Below the pieces are notes generated by a model. That model was not told where the DNA came from. It ran no database searches and worked only from the letters and a program-made list of their open reading frames with translations. From Defluviitalea saccharophila (GTDB taxonomy: Bacteria > Bacillota > Clostridia > Lachnospirales > Defluviitaleaceae), in NCBI RefSeq assembly GCF_038396635.1, contig NZ_CP121687.1, positions 1-64,000 on the forward strand: a stretch of 64,000 nucleotides of DNA. The letters run 5' to 3'. The number at the start of each line of letters is the position of its first letter. Within the stretch, counting starts at the first letter, position 1. Below are positions 54,052 through 62,757 of this stretch, in pieces. A program made the position numbers and the translations under genes.

Positions 54052-54732
54052 ATGATTGAAGCAAGAGGAGTATATTTAGAATATCGTGATGGCACAAAAG
54101 CGTTAAATGATGTTAATTTGCAAATAAAACGAGGGGAAATCGTCTATATTATTGGACCCAGTGGATCGGGAAAAACCAGTTTGCTTAAGCTTTTTATGGG
54201 AATTGAGCAGCCAACTTCCGGGAAATTAGCGGTTCTTGGAAAAGAAATTAATAAAGAGCATAAAAGAAATATCAGAGAAATACGAAGGAAGATAGGGCCT
54301 GTTTTTCAAGAATTCAAATTAATACCCGGAAGAACTGCTATAGACAATGTGATTTTAGGGATGAGAGTATTGGGAATGCCTCGGGTATTATTGAATAAAA
54401 ACGCCTTAGAGGCTTTAGAAAAGGTTGGATTAACCCATAAGGCATTTTCAAAAGTAGACAATTTGTCCTGGGGAGAAAGGCAGAGGGTTGCCATTGCCAG
54501 AGCAGTGGCAAGAAAGCCAGCACTTATTCTGGCCGATGAACCAACCGGCAATTTGGATATTAAAAATGCATTACGTATCATGGAGCTTTTACGTTCTTTT
54601 AAAGACGAACAAACTACGGTTATTATAACAACCCATGCGACTCATTTAATTGAAAATTTAAATGAAGGTATTTTATTAAAAGTGAACAAGGGAACTATTC
54701 AGCAGGAGTCAATGGGGAGGGGCTTGCAATGA
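54052..54732 (+). CDS. FtsE-like ABC ATPase
   Basis: The 226-residue ATPase shows Walker A GPSGSGKTS (about residues 35-43), Walker B LILADEPTGNLD and the switch His in ITTHATH. The signature is LSWGERQRV, with Trp replacing the first Gly of LSGGE, an uncommon change that could slow ATP hydrolysis. It would drive the adjacent FtsX-like permease mechanically. The end overlaps the permease start by four bases (ATGA). Confidence 0.88.
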   Translation: MIEARGVYLEYRDGTKALNDVNLQIKRGEIVYIIGPSGSGKTSLLKLFMGIEQPTSGKLAVLGKEINKEHKRNIREIRRKIGPVFQEFKLIPGRTAIDNVILGMRVLGMPRVLLNKNALEALEKVGLTHKAFSKVDNLSWGERQRVAIARAVARKPALILADEPTGNLDIKNALRIMELLRSFKDEQTTVIITTHATHLIENLNEGILLKVNKGTIQQESMGRGLQ

Positions 54733-55616
54733 AAAATATCATTTATAATATAGGCTATTTTATAAAAGAAGCAAGGATAGTTTTTAAACTGAACTTTTGG
54801 TCCAATGTTCTTTCTCTTTTTAGTATAGGACTAATTCTATTTGTTCTCTCTCTGGTGATTTCCGGATGGAGCATTAGTACGGAAGTGCTTACTCTAATCC
54901 AAAATGAAGCAGAAATCAACATATATACTGACGAGGAAATAGATGAAAAAAGTATAGAAAAAGTTATTGAGAAGATCAATTTAATTGACGGCATTTTAGA
55001 AAGCAGAGTGGTTCAAAAAGAGGAAGCATATGAAAGAATGGAAAAAGTATTGGGGGAAGATGCAAAGGTACTGAAATATTTTGATGATAATCCTTTTCAC
55101 TTTTTCATCGAAGCCAAAATCGATGTTGAGAAAATAGAATCGATCAATAAGGAAATAAAATTGATTCCTAATGTCCAATATATAAGAGATAATAGAGAAA
55201 TACTAATTCGTCTGAGAAGTATTGCACGAGGCTTTAGAATCCTGGGAACATTTTTTATTGCGGCTGTCGGAATTTCTACAATCGTCATTATCTCTCATAT
55301 TATAAGACAGGGCATTTACAACAATAAAGATGAAATTAATACCCTCAGATTATTAGGGGCTTCAGAGGTATTTATTGCTCTGCCATTTTTAATGGTAGGC
55401 TTGGTATTAACTGTTGGAGGAGGAATGATTGCTGCTGCTTTGTTATATACGGTGCTGATACAATTTTATACTTACATATCAGGACCTCTTCCCTTCATTC
55501 CTTTGCCCCCTCTGCAAACGATGGCGAAAAATTTAACTTCTATGATCTTATCCATAAGTATACTCTTAGGAATTATCGGGAGCATCATAGGACTATCGTC
55601 TTCAAAGCAGAAATAA
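54729..55616 (+). CDS. FtsX-like membrane protein
   Basis: The 295-residue protein has four membrane helices in the FtsX arrangement: one N-terminal helix, an extracytoplasmic domain of about 130 residues (about 50-180; INIYTDEEIDEKSIEKVI, then NPFHFFIEAKI), then three helices. It signals from the ATPase to wall enzymes. It starts inside the ATPase stop codon after GGGGAGGGG. It is probably a second or divergent FtsEX set, since the partner lacks a hydrolase. Confidence 0.9.
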   Translation: MKNIIYNIGYFIKEARIVFKLNFWSNVLSLFSIGLILFVLSLVISGWSISTEVLTLIQNEAEINIYTDEEIDEKSIEKVIEKINLIDGILESRVVQKEEAYERMEKVLGEDAKVLKYFDDNPFHFFIEAKIDVEKIESINKEIKLIPNVQYIRDNREILIRLRSIARGFRILGTFFIAAVGISTIVIISHIIRQGIYNNKDEINTLRLLGASEVFIALPFLMVGLVLTVGGGMIAAALLYTVLIQFYTYISGPLPFIPLPPLQTMAKNLTSMILSISILLGIIGSIIGLSSSKQK

Positions 55617-55771
55617 TTAAAGATGTTAATATAATAATAAAGACATTAATATCTTAATATCAGAATAGTAGTCATATATTGACAATAAGGATTAGAATAA
55701 TGTAAAATAAAAATATACTGAAAATTATAAAATCATGCTCAAGGCTTTCAGATGATATTTGGGGGGATACT

Positions 55772-56929
55772 ATGGGACTTGATGTAAGAACTCTAACTAT
55801 TATAATTATGATTGTTATTCTTATATCGTGTTTTGTTATGATTGCCCTTTGGATTGTATACCCATCTGAAAGAGGAATTGAATCTTGGGCATTATCTGCT
55901 TCAACTGGAGCCGTAGCTTTTATAGCTTTAACACTGCAGCCGATCCTTGGAAGCTATGCGGTATTTTTAAATAATGCAGGAATTTTAGCTTCATCTTTAA
56001 TATTATTAGAAGGAATCTTACGATTCCGAGGCTTTGGCAATGAGTCTCACCGAAGGCATCCATTTATATTTTTTCTTCTGTTGTTTATTGTTGTCTCATA
56101 TTTTAATCGAAATTATCCAACAGCACGATATCTTTTTCATGATTTTTTTGTATCCATTTTATTAACATTATCTTCATTTTTTATTATTTATAAAACCCAT
56201 GGCATGGAAATTTTAGTTCATTCCATTGCAGGGGGATCAATTTTCATTCTTGTGCCTATTTTCACTTTTAGGTGGTATTTAGCCTTAAGCGGCAGAATAG
56301 AAACTATGTTGATTGGCTCAACACAGCATCCTATTATGCAAGTTCTTTTTCTTTTTGTAATTCCATGGGCTGTTGGATGGACTTATGGATTGAGTCTGGT
56401 AATAGGATACAGGATACAGCAAAAACTTAATATGACGGCTATACAAGATGAACTGACAGGCTTAGGTAATCGCAGAAGATTGGTACAGATTATGGATGCT
56501 TTGCTTAAGGAATGTGAGTCGGTTGAAGAACAATTTTTTATGTTTATGCTGGATCTGAATGGTTTTAAGAAAATTAACGATCAATATGGTCATTCTATCG
56601 GGGACGATATTCTCGTTTTGGCGGCAAAAGGCATCCGAGAGTCGATTGAAAGTTATGATTTTGCAGTTCGATTTGGCGGAGATGAATTCATAGTCTTATA
56701 CCGTTACCAAGATGGAAGAAACATCGATTCTTTATTAAATAGATTAAGAAATTCTATAGAACAAATTAGAATGTTAAATGGAGCCATGGTTCAGATCAGA
56801 ACCAGTATAGGCGTTGCAGTTTGTCCCGATGATGGGACAACCTTGGATGAACTCTTATGTGTTGCTGATAAAAGGATGTACAAAGATAAACAAGAGAGAA
56901 AATTGGTTTCAGAAATCATGGATATATAG
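55772..56929 (+). CDS. Diguanylate cyclase with membrane sensor
   Basis: The 385-residue protein has six or seven N-terminal membrane helices (about residues 8-215). A GGDEF domain follows (about 225-380) with DELTGLGNRR, DLNGFKKINDQYGHS and the active site RFGGDEFIVLY. It makes cyclic di-GMP. The inhibitory RxxD site five residues before GGDEF reads ESYD, so product inhibition may be absent. GGGGGGA precedes the ATG. Confidence 0.94.
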   Translation: MGLDVRTLTIIIMIVILISCFVMIALWIVYPSERGIESWALSASTGAVAFIALTLQPILGSYAVFLNNAGILASSLILLEGILRFRGFGNESHRRHPFIFFLLLFIVVSYFNRNYPTARYLFHDFFVSILLTLSSFFIIYKTHGMEILVHSIAGGSIFILVPIFTFRWYLALSGRIETMLIGSTQHPIMQVLFLFVIPWAVGWTYGLSLVIGYRIQQKLNMTAIQDELTGLGNRRRLVQIMDALLKECESVEEQFFMFMLDLNGFKKINDQYGHSIGDDILVLAAKGIRESIESYDFAVRFGGDEFIVLYRYQDGRNIDSLLNRLRNSIEQIRMLNGAMVQIRTSIGVAVCPDDGTTLDELLCVADKRMYKDKQERKLVSEIMDI

Positions 56930-56935
56930 TTAAAA

Positions 56936-56980
56936 AAATCCCTCCTATTGTGTTGAATATTAACACATTAGGAGGGATTT
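56936..56980. terminator. Bidirectional terminator between convergent genes
   Basis: AAATCCCTCCTA (56936-56947) pairs with TAGGAGGGATTT (56969-56980), with inner TGTT/AACA. Confidence 0.88.
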
Positions 56981-56983
56981 CTT

Positions 56984-58354
56984 TTATTCAACTTCAGGAG
57001 TTTCTTTTTCTCCAATGGAGAGTAAGAGATTTAAAAGTATACCTACAACTGCAGCTGTTGCTAAAGCTGGGAATTGAGTTCCGAACATTGGAATCATTCC
57101 ACCTTCAAAATTGAAACTGCCTCCAAGACCGATGATCAAAATTACTGCAATGACTGCAAGGTTTTTGGAACTGAACATATCCACTTGCTTGTCCATCATG
57201 ATGGTGATTCCTTGCGCAGCGATAACACCGAACAGATATATTGAAAGTCCGCCGATCACTGCGGTTGGTATAGAGTAAACTATATTAATGAGAGGTGTAA
57301 AGCATGAAATAATCATTGTGATAATGGATGCTGCTATTAAAACAGGTACGGAGAAATTTTTTGAGATTGCCATGGCACTGATATTTTCACCGTAGTTTGT
57401 CCCAGCAGGACCTCCAATTAAAGCCGAAATAATATCTCCAATTCCGTCTCCGATAAGATTTAATCCCAATTTATTTTCTAAGTCATATTTCTTTTTTGAA
57501 CCTTTCTTTTTAGCCAGGTCATTTACATAGATGTCAAGCTGATAAATATGGGCGGTTGATTCAGGAACAGTTGCAATGGCTATAGGCATGATTGCAACAA
57601 CTGCTGCCCATGATGGTTTTGGGAAAGTGAATATTGGAAGACTGATGATACTGGTTGATTCTATTGTATTAAAGCTTACAAAAGGAATTCCTGTTACTGC
57701 TCCTATAATAAGAGCGGATACATATCCTGTACATAATCCAAATAATATTGGAAGTTGGCTGAGTTTACCTTTAAGGTACACGGAATATAATATGGTTGCT
57801 AATAAAGTAATGATAGCGATAACCCATGCCCAGTTTGTTGCAGCACTTTGGCTTGCTTCTGGAATATTTTGTGGAATGGCAGATGCATTGCCTAAAGCAT
57901 TGGCAGATAAAGATAAACCAATAATGATTGCAATACTTCCTGTTACTGTAGGAGGAAGAACTCTATCAATGATTTTTTTACCACTTTTATTAATAATCAT
58001 CCCTGCTGCAATGGAAACAAGTCCTGACATAATAATACCGAATTGTGCAATTGAAATTTTGTCATTCAGTGAATAGTTAGCATATGCTTCTGCACTCATG
58101 ATAGAAGCGATTGCAGCAATATAGGAAAAACTAGAGCCGTAGTACAGCGGAATTTTCTTTCCTGTAACCAGAATGAAACCTAGAGTAGCGAGACCGCTGG
58201 CAAATATCGTTGTGGATACATGAAATCCTGTGATCAATGCAACAAGAACTGTTGCCGGAAACATTACTACGATTTGTTGAAGAGCAAAGAGAATGAGTTC
58301 AATAAAAGGTGGTCTTTCATCAGGTAAATAACCTATTACTTTATTTGTTGTCAT
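56984..58354 (-). CDS. Uracil permease (UraA/PyrP family)
   Basis: The 456-residue, 14-helix transporter of the NCS2 family imports uracil with protons. Marks are PLYYGSSFSYIA, the glutamate in IATVPESTAHI and GGPAGTNYGENISAMA, which fit uracil more than xanthine members. ATG 58354 lies behind AGGAGG. The frame continues upstream to 58534, but that part covers the regulatory leader and is not coding. Control by the PyrR-type attenuator supports the uracil assignment. Confidence 0.9.
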   Translation of the reverse strand: MTTNKVIGYLPDERPPFIELILFALQQIVVMFPATVLVALITGFHVSTTIFASGLATLGFILVTGKKIPLYYGSSFSYIAAIASIMSAEAYANYSLNDKISIAQFGIIMSGLVSIAAGMIINKSGKKIIDRVLPPTVTGSIAIIIGLSLSANALGNASAIPQNIPEASQSAATNWAWVIAIITLLATILYSVYLKGKLSQLPILFGLCTGYVSALIIGAVTGIPFVSFNTIESTSIISLPIFTFPKPSWAAVVAIMPIAIATVPESTAHIYQLDIYVNDLAKKKGSKKKYDLENKLGLNLIGDGIGDIISALIGGPAGTNYGENISAMAISKNFSVPVLIAASIITMIISCFTPLINIVYSIPTAVIGGLSIYLFGVIAAQGITIMMDKQVDMFSSKNLAVIAVILIIGLGGSFNFEGGMIPMFGTQFPALATAAVVGILLNLLLSIGEKETPEVE

Positions 58355-58402
58355 AATGCTACCTCCTGTAATTAGTAATAATATATTGTTTGGAAAAACC
58401 GC

Positions 58403-58518
58403 AAAAAAAAATCCTGCACACAGCAAGATTATATATTTTGGCTTAAGCGGGCCCCAAAATTGCACGCTAAGAAATATGATAAATCTTACTGGTATCTCTG
58501 TACCGAGTTTAAAGATTT
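58403..58518 (-). promoter_or_regulatory. PyrR-type attenuator
   Basis: On the minus strand AAATCTTTAA and AAGATTT (58518-58481) enclose a hairpin GGTA-CAGAGA-TACC. The UUUAA side, CAGAGA hexaloop and AAG return match PyrR-binding loops of pyr leaders. A terminator follows: AATCTTGC/GCAGGATT (58430-58410) with a long T-run to 58403. UMP-bound PyrR would favour termination and lower uracil uptake. Confidence 0.8.
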
Positions 58519-58594
58519 TTTTTGCTGAATACATTAAAACACATGAAAGGAATTTTGTAAATAGTTTTATGCAATAAATTTAAAAATTTGATTA

Positions 58595-58951
58595 TCACTT
58601 ATGTGAATTTTTTCTAAAAAATTTCGGATTATACAAAATATAGTTTATCACTATGGCATATGGAAGAACATATCCAATAAGGGATTCTATAATAGCAATT
58701 CCTTTTGATATGCCAAAGGGGGTCAAGTCTCCATACCCTACCGAAAATAAAGTAGTAATACTAAAGTAGAATGATCGGGTAAATAGATCTAAGAATTGAT
58801 GTTGATGAAGGGATGAAGAATAATGGTCTACGATACATCCTAAATTCAAAAGATCTGATACGATGTACATTAAGGAGAAAATTGACGCTACAGAAATATA
58901 TAAAAAACATAAAAACAATATATTATAAATCATCATAGTTTTCCTGCGCAT
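58595..58951 (-). CDS. Two-helix potassium channel subunit
   Basis: The 118-residue protein has two membrane helices flanking a pore loop with the selectivity filter TLFSVGYGDLTP, the hallmark of K+ channels. There is no RCK/TrkA regulatory domain, so it is a minimal pore, like KcsA-type channels. ATG 58951 is spaced seven bases from GGGGGA; an ATG at 58966 overlaps that site. It would act as a tetramer. Confidence 0.9.
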   Translation of the reverse strand: MRRKTMMIYNILFLCFLYISVASIFSLMYIVSDLLNLGCIVDHYSSSLHQHQFLDLFTRSFYFSITTLFSVGYGDLTPFGISKGIAIIESLIGYVLPYAIVINYILYNPKFFRKNSHK

Positions 58952-59228
58952 CAGAAGTTCCCCCATAAATTAAAAACATTTGTTAAATCATATGTCATCC
59001 TAAGAAGCTTTATTATACCTTAACTATGAATTTTTAGATCAACAAAATTCAATATAATGTAAATTATTTCTTATAATGGTTTTAGTTACTTATAATTCTT
59101 CTGTTTTTATTATTCGATTATTATATTATATAGTCTGTTTTTTTGTTGTATTATGATATATAATAGATAATAAATACTTTATTAATACTTTTTATTTTAT
59201 ACAAAAATACTAAAATGGGGGAAATGTT

Positions 59229-61334
59229 ATGCAGAAGAGACTAAACATATTTAGAGCGAAGAATGAAGCAAAAGAGATTAAGAACACACATAAGACAAAA
59301 CAAAATAAATTTAATTTATGGACAAAACTTCAAAATAATATTGGCATAGCACAAAAGTTGATTACCTCTTTTATCGTTTTAAGTATTATACCGTTGTTTT
59401 TGACCGCAGGATTTTCGTATATCAATGCTGAAAAAACTGTTGAGCAAAAAGTGGGTTTTTATTCTGAGAAGATGGTCCAACAAATCGCTAATAATATTGA
59501 TTTAAAAATTAAAGAAATTGAAAATATACCCAGGATGGTTCAGTATAACAGTAAATTACTTGAATATATTCGAAAGGAAGAATTCAATAATCTGTTAGAA
59601 AAAATCAACACAGAGAGTGAAATAGAAAATATTTTGCTTAGTATCGAAAATTCTAATAACAGTATAAAAGGCATTAATATTTATAAAGAGAATGGAGAAG
59701 TATTTGGATCGAATTTTAGAATTGAAAACAGTGACGGCACATCAATGAGTGCAGACTATGGAAAAGTCTTTGAAGAGCTTATGAAAGATTCGGAAGAAGA
59801 ATTGGTGTGGGTAACTGGACTCAATAATTCATACGACTACATCATTTTGTTAAAATCTATTAAAAATTTTGTTAATACAAAACCTATTGCAGTTTTAGCA
59901 GTCTATATAAAAGCAGACGAAATCACTTCATTATTTAAAGAAATGGACTTTAGCGACACTGGAAGTATGTTTTTATTAAACCCAAATAAAAATATTATTG
60001 GAGATATAAATAATGAAAATATTGGAACTCAAGTAACCGATGGATATTTGGATAAAATATATGGAGAAAATCTATTTGGTAATTTTAGAGATGCCGACAA
60101 TGTAATAAGTTATGCCACTACTAAAAATGGTTGGAAAGTTATAACTAAGGAGCCTATTTCATCCCTAATGGCAGAAATGGTAGTTGTAAGAAAGGGAATT
60201 CTTTGGATAGGAGCCGTATGTATCTTAGTTGCAGTAGCCATTGGAATACTTATATCGCTAAGCATATCCAAACCGCTTAAAATGATCATGAGTCTTATGG
60301 GGAAAGTAGAGCAAGGAGATTTAACCGTATCACTAGATATTGAAGGCAAGAACGAGATTGGGAAATTATCTGCCAGTTTTAATCACATGATAGAAAATAT
60401 TAGAGACTTGCTTCTAGAGACACATGGTATAACACAAAAAGTAGAGCAGGATACAAATATAATTAAGACTTCTTCAGAGCAATCGGCTTTAGCAGCGGGA
60501 CAAGTTGCCAATGCGATTAATGAATTGGCAAACGGTGCGGCAGAGCAGGCAAAACAAGCAGATAATACGAATTTATTAATGGATCAGTTAGCGGATAATA
60601 TCAATCATGTTGTAAAAAGAATAGAAGACATTATGAATACAATTGAAGTAACGGAATCTTCCAGGGATTATGCTGCTAAGACCATGGATCAGTTAAACGA
60701 GAAAACAAAGGTTACAATAGAATCCTCTCATAAAATTAATAAAGAGATACAAGAATTAAATGAAAAAGCAAAAGAAATCATTCAAGTTGTTAAAGTAATT
60801 ACTGGAATAAGTGAACAAACCAATCTGCTTGCTTTAAATGCTGCGATTGAGGCAGCCAGAGCAGGGGAGGCGGGTAAAGGTTTTGCAGTTGTGGCAGAAG
60901 AAATCCGTAAATTGGCCCAAGGAACTAAGGATGCAACTGGAATGATCAGCCAAATTATTTCTGATATTCAAATGAAGACCGAAAGTACAGTGTCTGTAGT
61001 TAAGACCTCTGACAAGATCTTTGAAGAACAACAGGAAATCGTAAATAAAACGGATCAGGCTTTCAATGAGATGGCACAGTCTATACAAACTATGATTGGA
61101 CAAATAGAAGATATCAATAATAAGATTCAAGATATAGAGCATCAGAAACACCAAACAGTTGAAGCGATTGAATATATTGCATCTATTGTAGAAGAATCAG
61201 CAGCATCAATAGAAGAAGTAACTGCAACCAGCGAAGAACAAACCAGTTCAGCAGAACAATTAGCAGTACTAGCAAATAATTTGGCAGTAGCAATGGAAAA
61301 CTTGAATAATTCTTTATCTCATTTTAAAATATAA
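59229..61334 (+). CDS. Methyl-accepting chemotaxis protein with dCache-type sensor
   Basis: The 701-residue receptor has a basic cytoplasmic head, helix 1 (about residues 43-63), an extracellular Cache-like domain (about 65-310) and helix 2 (about 322-345). A HAMP domain and a full signalling domain follow, with [20 protein letters not shown] near residue 530. The ligand is unknown. A TGGGGGA site precedes the ATG. No other chemotaxis genes are near. Confidence 0.94.
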   Translation: MQKRLNIFRAKNEAKEIKNTHKTKQNKFNLWTKLQNNIGIAQKLITSFIVLSIIPLFLTAGFSYINAEKTVEQKVGFYSEKMVQQIANNIDLKIKEIENIPRMVQYNSKLLEYIRKEEFNNLLEKINTESEIENILLSIENSNNSIKGINIYKENGEVFGSNFRIENSDGTSMSADYGKVFEELMKDSEEELVWVTGLNNSYDYIILLKSIKNFVNTKPIAVLAVYIKADEITSLFKEMDFSDTGSMFLLNPNKNIIGDINNENIGTQVTDGYLDKIYGENLFGNFRDADNVISYATTKNGWKVITKEPISSLMAEMVVVRKGILWIGAVCILVAVAIGILISLSISKPLKMIMSLMGKVEQGDLTVSLDIEGKNEIGKLSASFNHMIENIRDLLLETHGITQKVEQDTNIIKTSSEQSALAAGQVANAINELANGAAEQAKQADNTNLLMDQLADNINHVVKRIEDIMNTIEVTESSRDYAAKTMDQLNEKTKVTIESSHKINKEIQELNEKAKEIIQVVKVITGISEQTNLLALNAAIEAARAGEAGKGFAVVAEEIRKLAQGTKDATGMISQIISDIQMKTESTVSVVKTSDKIFEEQQEIVNKTDQAFNEMAQSIQTMIGQIEDINNKIQDIEHQKHQTVEAIEYIASIVEESAASIEEVTATSEEQTSSAEQLAVLANNLAVAMENLNNSLSHFKI

Positions 61335-61404
61335 ATATGTATTTAATAGCTGTATCACTGTTTTTTCTTACAAAAGCATAAAATACTTTTAGGAGGATAT
61401 ACTC

Positions 61405-62577
61405 ATGGATAATTTTGTTTTTCAAAATCCAACAAAAATTATTTTTGGAAAAGCTATGGAAACTCGTGTTGGAGAAGAGGTAAGCAAATATAGCAAGAAA
61501 ATACTGCTTCATTACGGTGGAGGAAGTATTAAAAAAACTGGTTTATATGATAGAGTTATTTCATCTTTAAAGGCTGCAGGGATTGAGTTTATAGAACTCC
61601 CCGGTGTTAAACCCAATCCAAGATTAAGTCTTGTAAGGGAAGGTATCAAAATTTGCCGTGAAAACAATATAGACTTTATTCTAGCGGTAGGCGGAGGAAG
61701 TGTGATTGATTCCGCAAAGGCCATTGCCTTAGGGGTTGTTTATGATGGAGATGTCTGGGATTTTTATACAGGGAAAGCTTCCCCAAAAGCTGCTCTTCCT
61801 ATAGGGACGATTTTAACCATTCCTGCTGCCGGAAGCGAATCCAGTACCGGATCTGTGATTACCAATGAAGATGGCTGGTATAAAAGGTCTGCAGGCTCAA
61901 CCCTTCTTTATCCCAAATTTTCAATACTTAATCCAGAGCTTGCCTTTACACTGCCAAAATATCAAGTAGCTTGCGGTGCTGCAGATATTTTAGCCCATTT
62001 GATGGAAAGATATTTTACCAATACCCAAAGTGTTGAGCTAATCGACAGAATGATTGAATCAACCATGAAAACAGTTATTAAATATGTTCCTATGGTACTG
62101 GAAGATTCTAATAATTATGAAGCTTGGGCACAAGTGATGTGGGCAGGAACATTGGCTCATAATAATTTGCTTAATACAGGAAGAGTTGGAGACTGGGGTT
62201 CCCATGACATCGAACATGAAATAAGTGGCATTTACGATGTAGCCCATGGAGCAGGATTAGCTGTTGTATTTCCTGCATGGATGAAATATGTTTATAAACA
62301 TGACCCTAACAGATTTGTCCAATTTGCTGTGAGAGTATGGAATGTTGAACAGGATTTCTTTGATCCTGAGAAAACAATATTGCAGGGAATTCAAAAACTT
62401 GAGGAATTTTTTACATCCATAGGACTTCCTACCCGTCTTGAAGGTTTAGGCATTACTGACGATAGACTGGAAGAGATGGCTGACAAGGGTACTGATTCGG
62501 ATCAAAAGACATTGGGCAATTTTGTAAAACTTCGAAAAAATGATATTTATAATATCTTAAAGCTAGCTCAAAAATAG
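61405..62577 (+). CDS. Iron-containing alcohol dehydrogenase (butanol dehydrogenase/YqhD type)
   Basis: The 390-residue enzyme has the NADP-binding LAVGGGSVIDSAKAIA (about residues 94-109), the AAGSESSTGSVIT block and metal ligands in AADILAHLMERYF, HDIEHEISG and DVAHGAGLAVVFPAW. It follows the YqhD/BDH class that reduces aldehydes such as butanal with NADPH. TAGGAGGATA precedes the ATG. It fits a fermentative host. Confidence 0.93.
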   Translation: MDNFVFQNPTKIIFGKAMETRVGEEVSKYSKKILLHYGGGSIKKTGLYDRVISSLKAAGIEFIELPGVKPNPRLSLVREGIKICRENNIDFILAVGGGSVIDSAKAIALGVVYDGDVWDFYTGKASPKAALPIGTILTIPAAGSESSTGSVITNEDGWYKRSAGSTLLYPKFSILNPELAFTLPKYQVACGAADILAHLMERYFTNTQSVELIDRMIESTMKTVIKYVPMVLEDSNNYEAWAQVMWAGTLAHNNLLNTGRVGDWGSHDIEHEISGIYDVAHGAGLAVVFPAWMKYVYKHDPNRFVQFAVRVWNVEQDFFDPEKTILQGIQKLEEFFTSIGLPTRLEGLGITDDRLEEMADKGTDSDQKTLGNFVKLRKNDIYNILKLAQK

Positions 62578-62581
62578 AAGT

Positions 62582-62617
62582 AAAAAAGTTAGTATCCGCG
62601 GGATACTAACTTTTTTT
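62582..62617 (+). terminator. Terminator after alcohol dehydrogenase gene
   Basis: AAAAAAGTTAGTATCC (62582-62597) pairs perfectly with GGATACTAACTTTTTT (62601-62616). Confidence 0.9.
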
Positions 62618-62757
62618 GAGAATAAATCGTATATCCTTTTGTGTGTAGAAATTGGAAAGTGGAATTGCATTATATAGATGTAATTTTTATTTTTTTATGT
62701 TACAATGGGTACTGGTTATTATGATCTACAAAAAGTGCAACGGAAGGAGTTTACATT

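Noticed and set aside
58355-58534. Upstream extension of the uracil permease frame
   Set aside because: It covers a PyrR-type attenuator and terminator; AGGAGG marks the later ATG.
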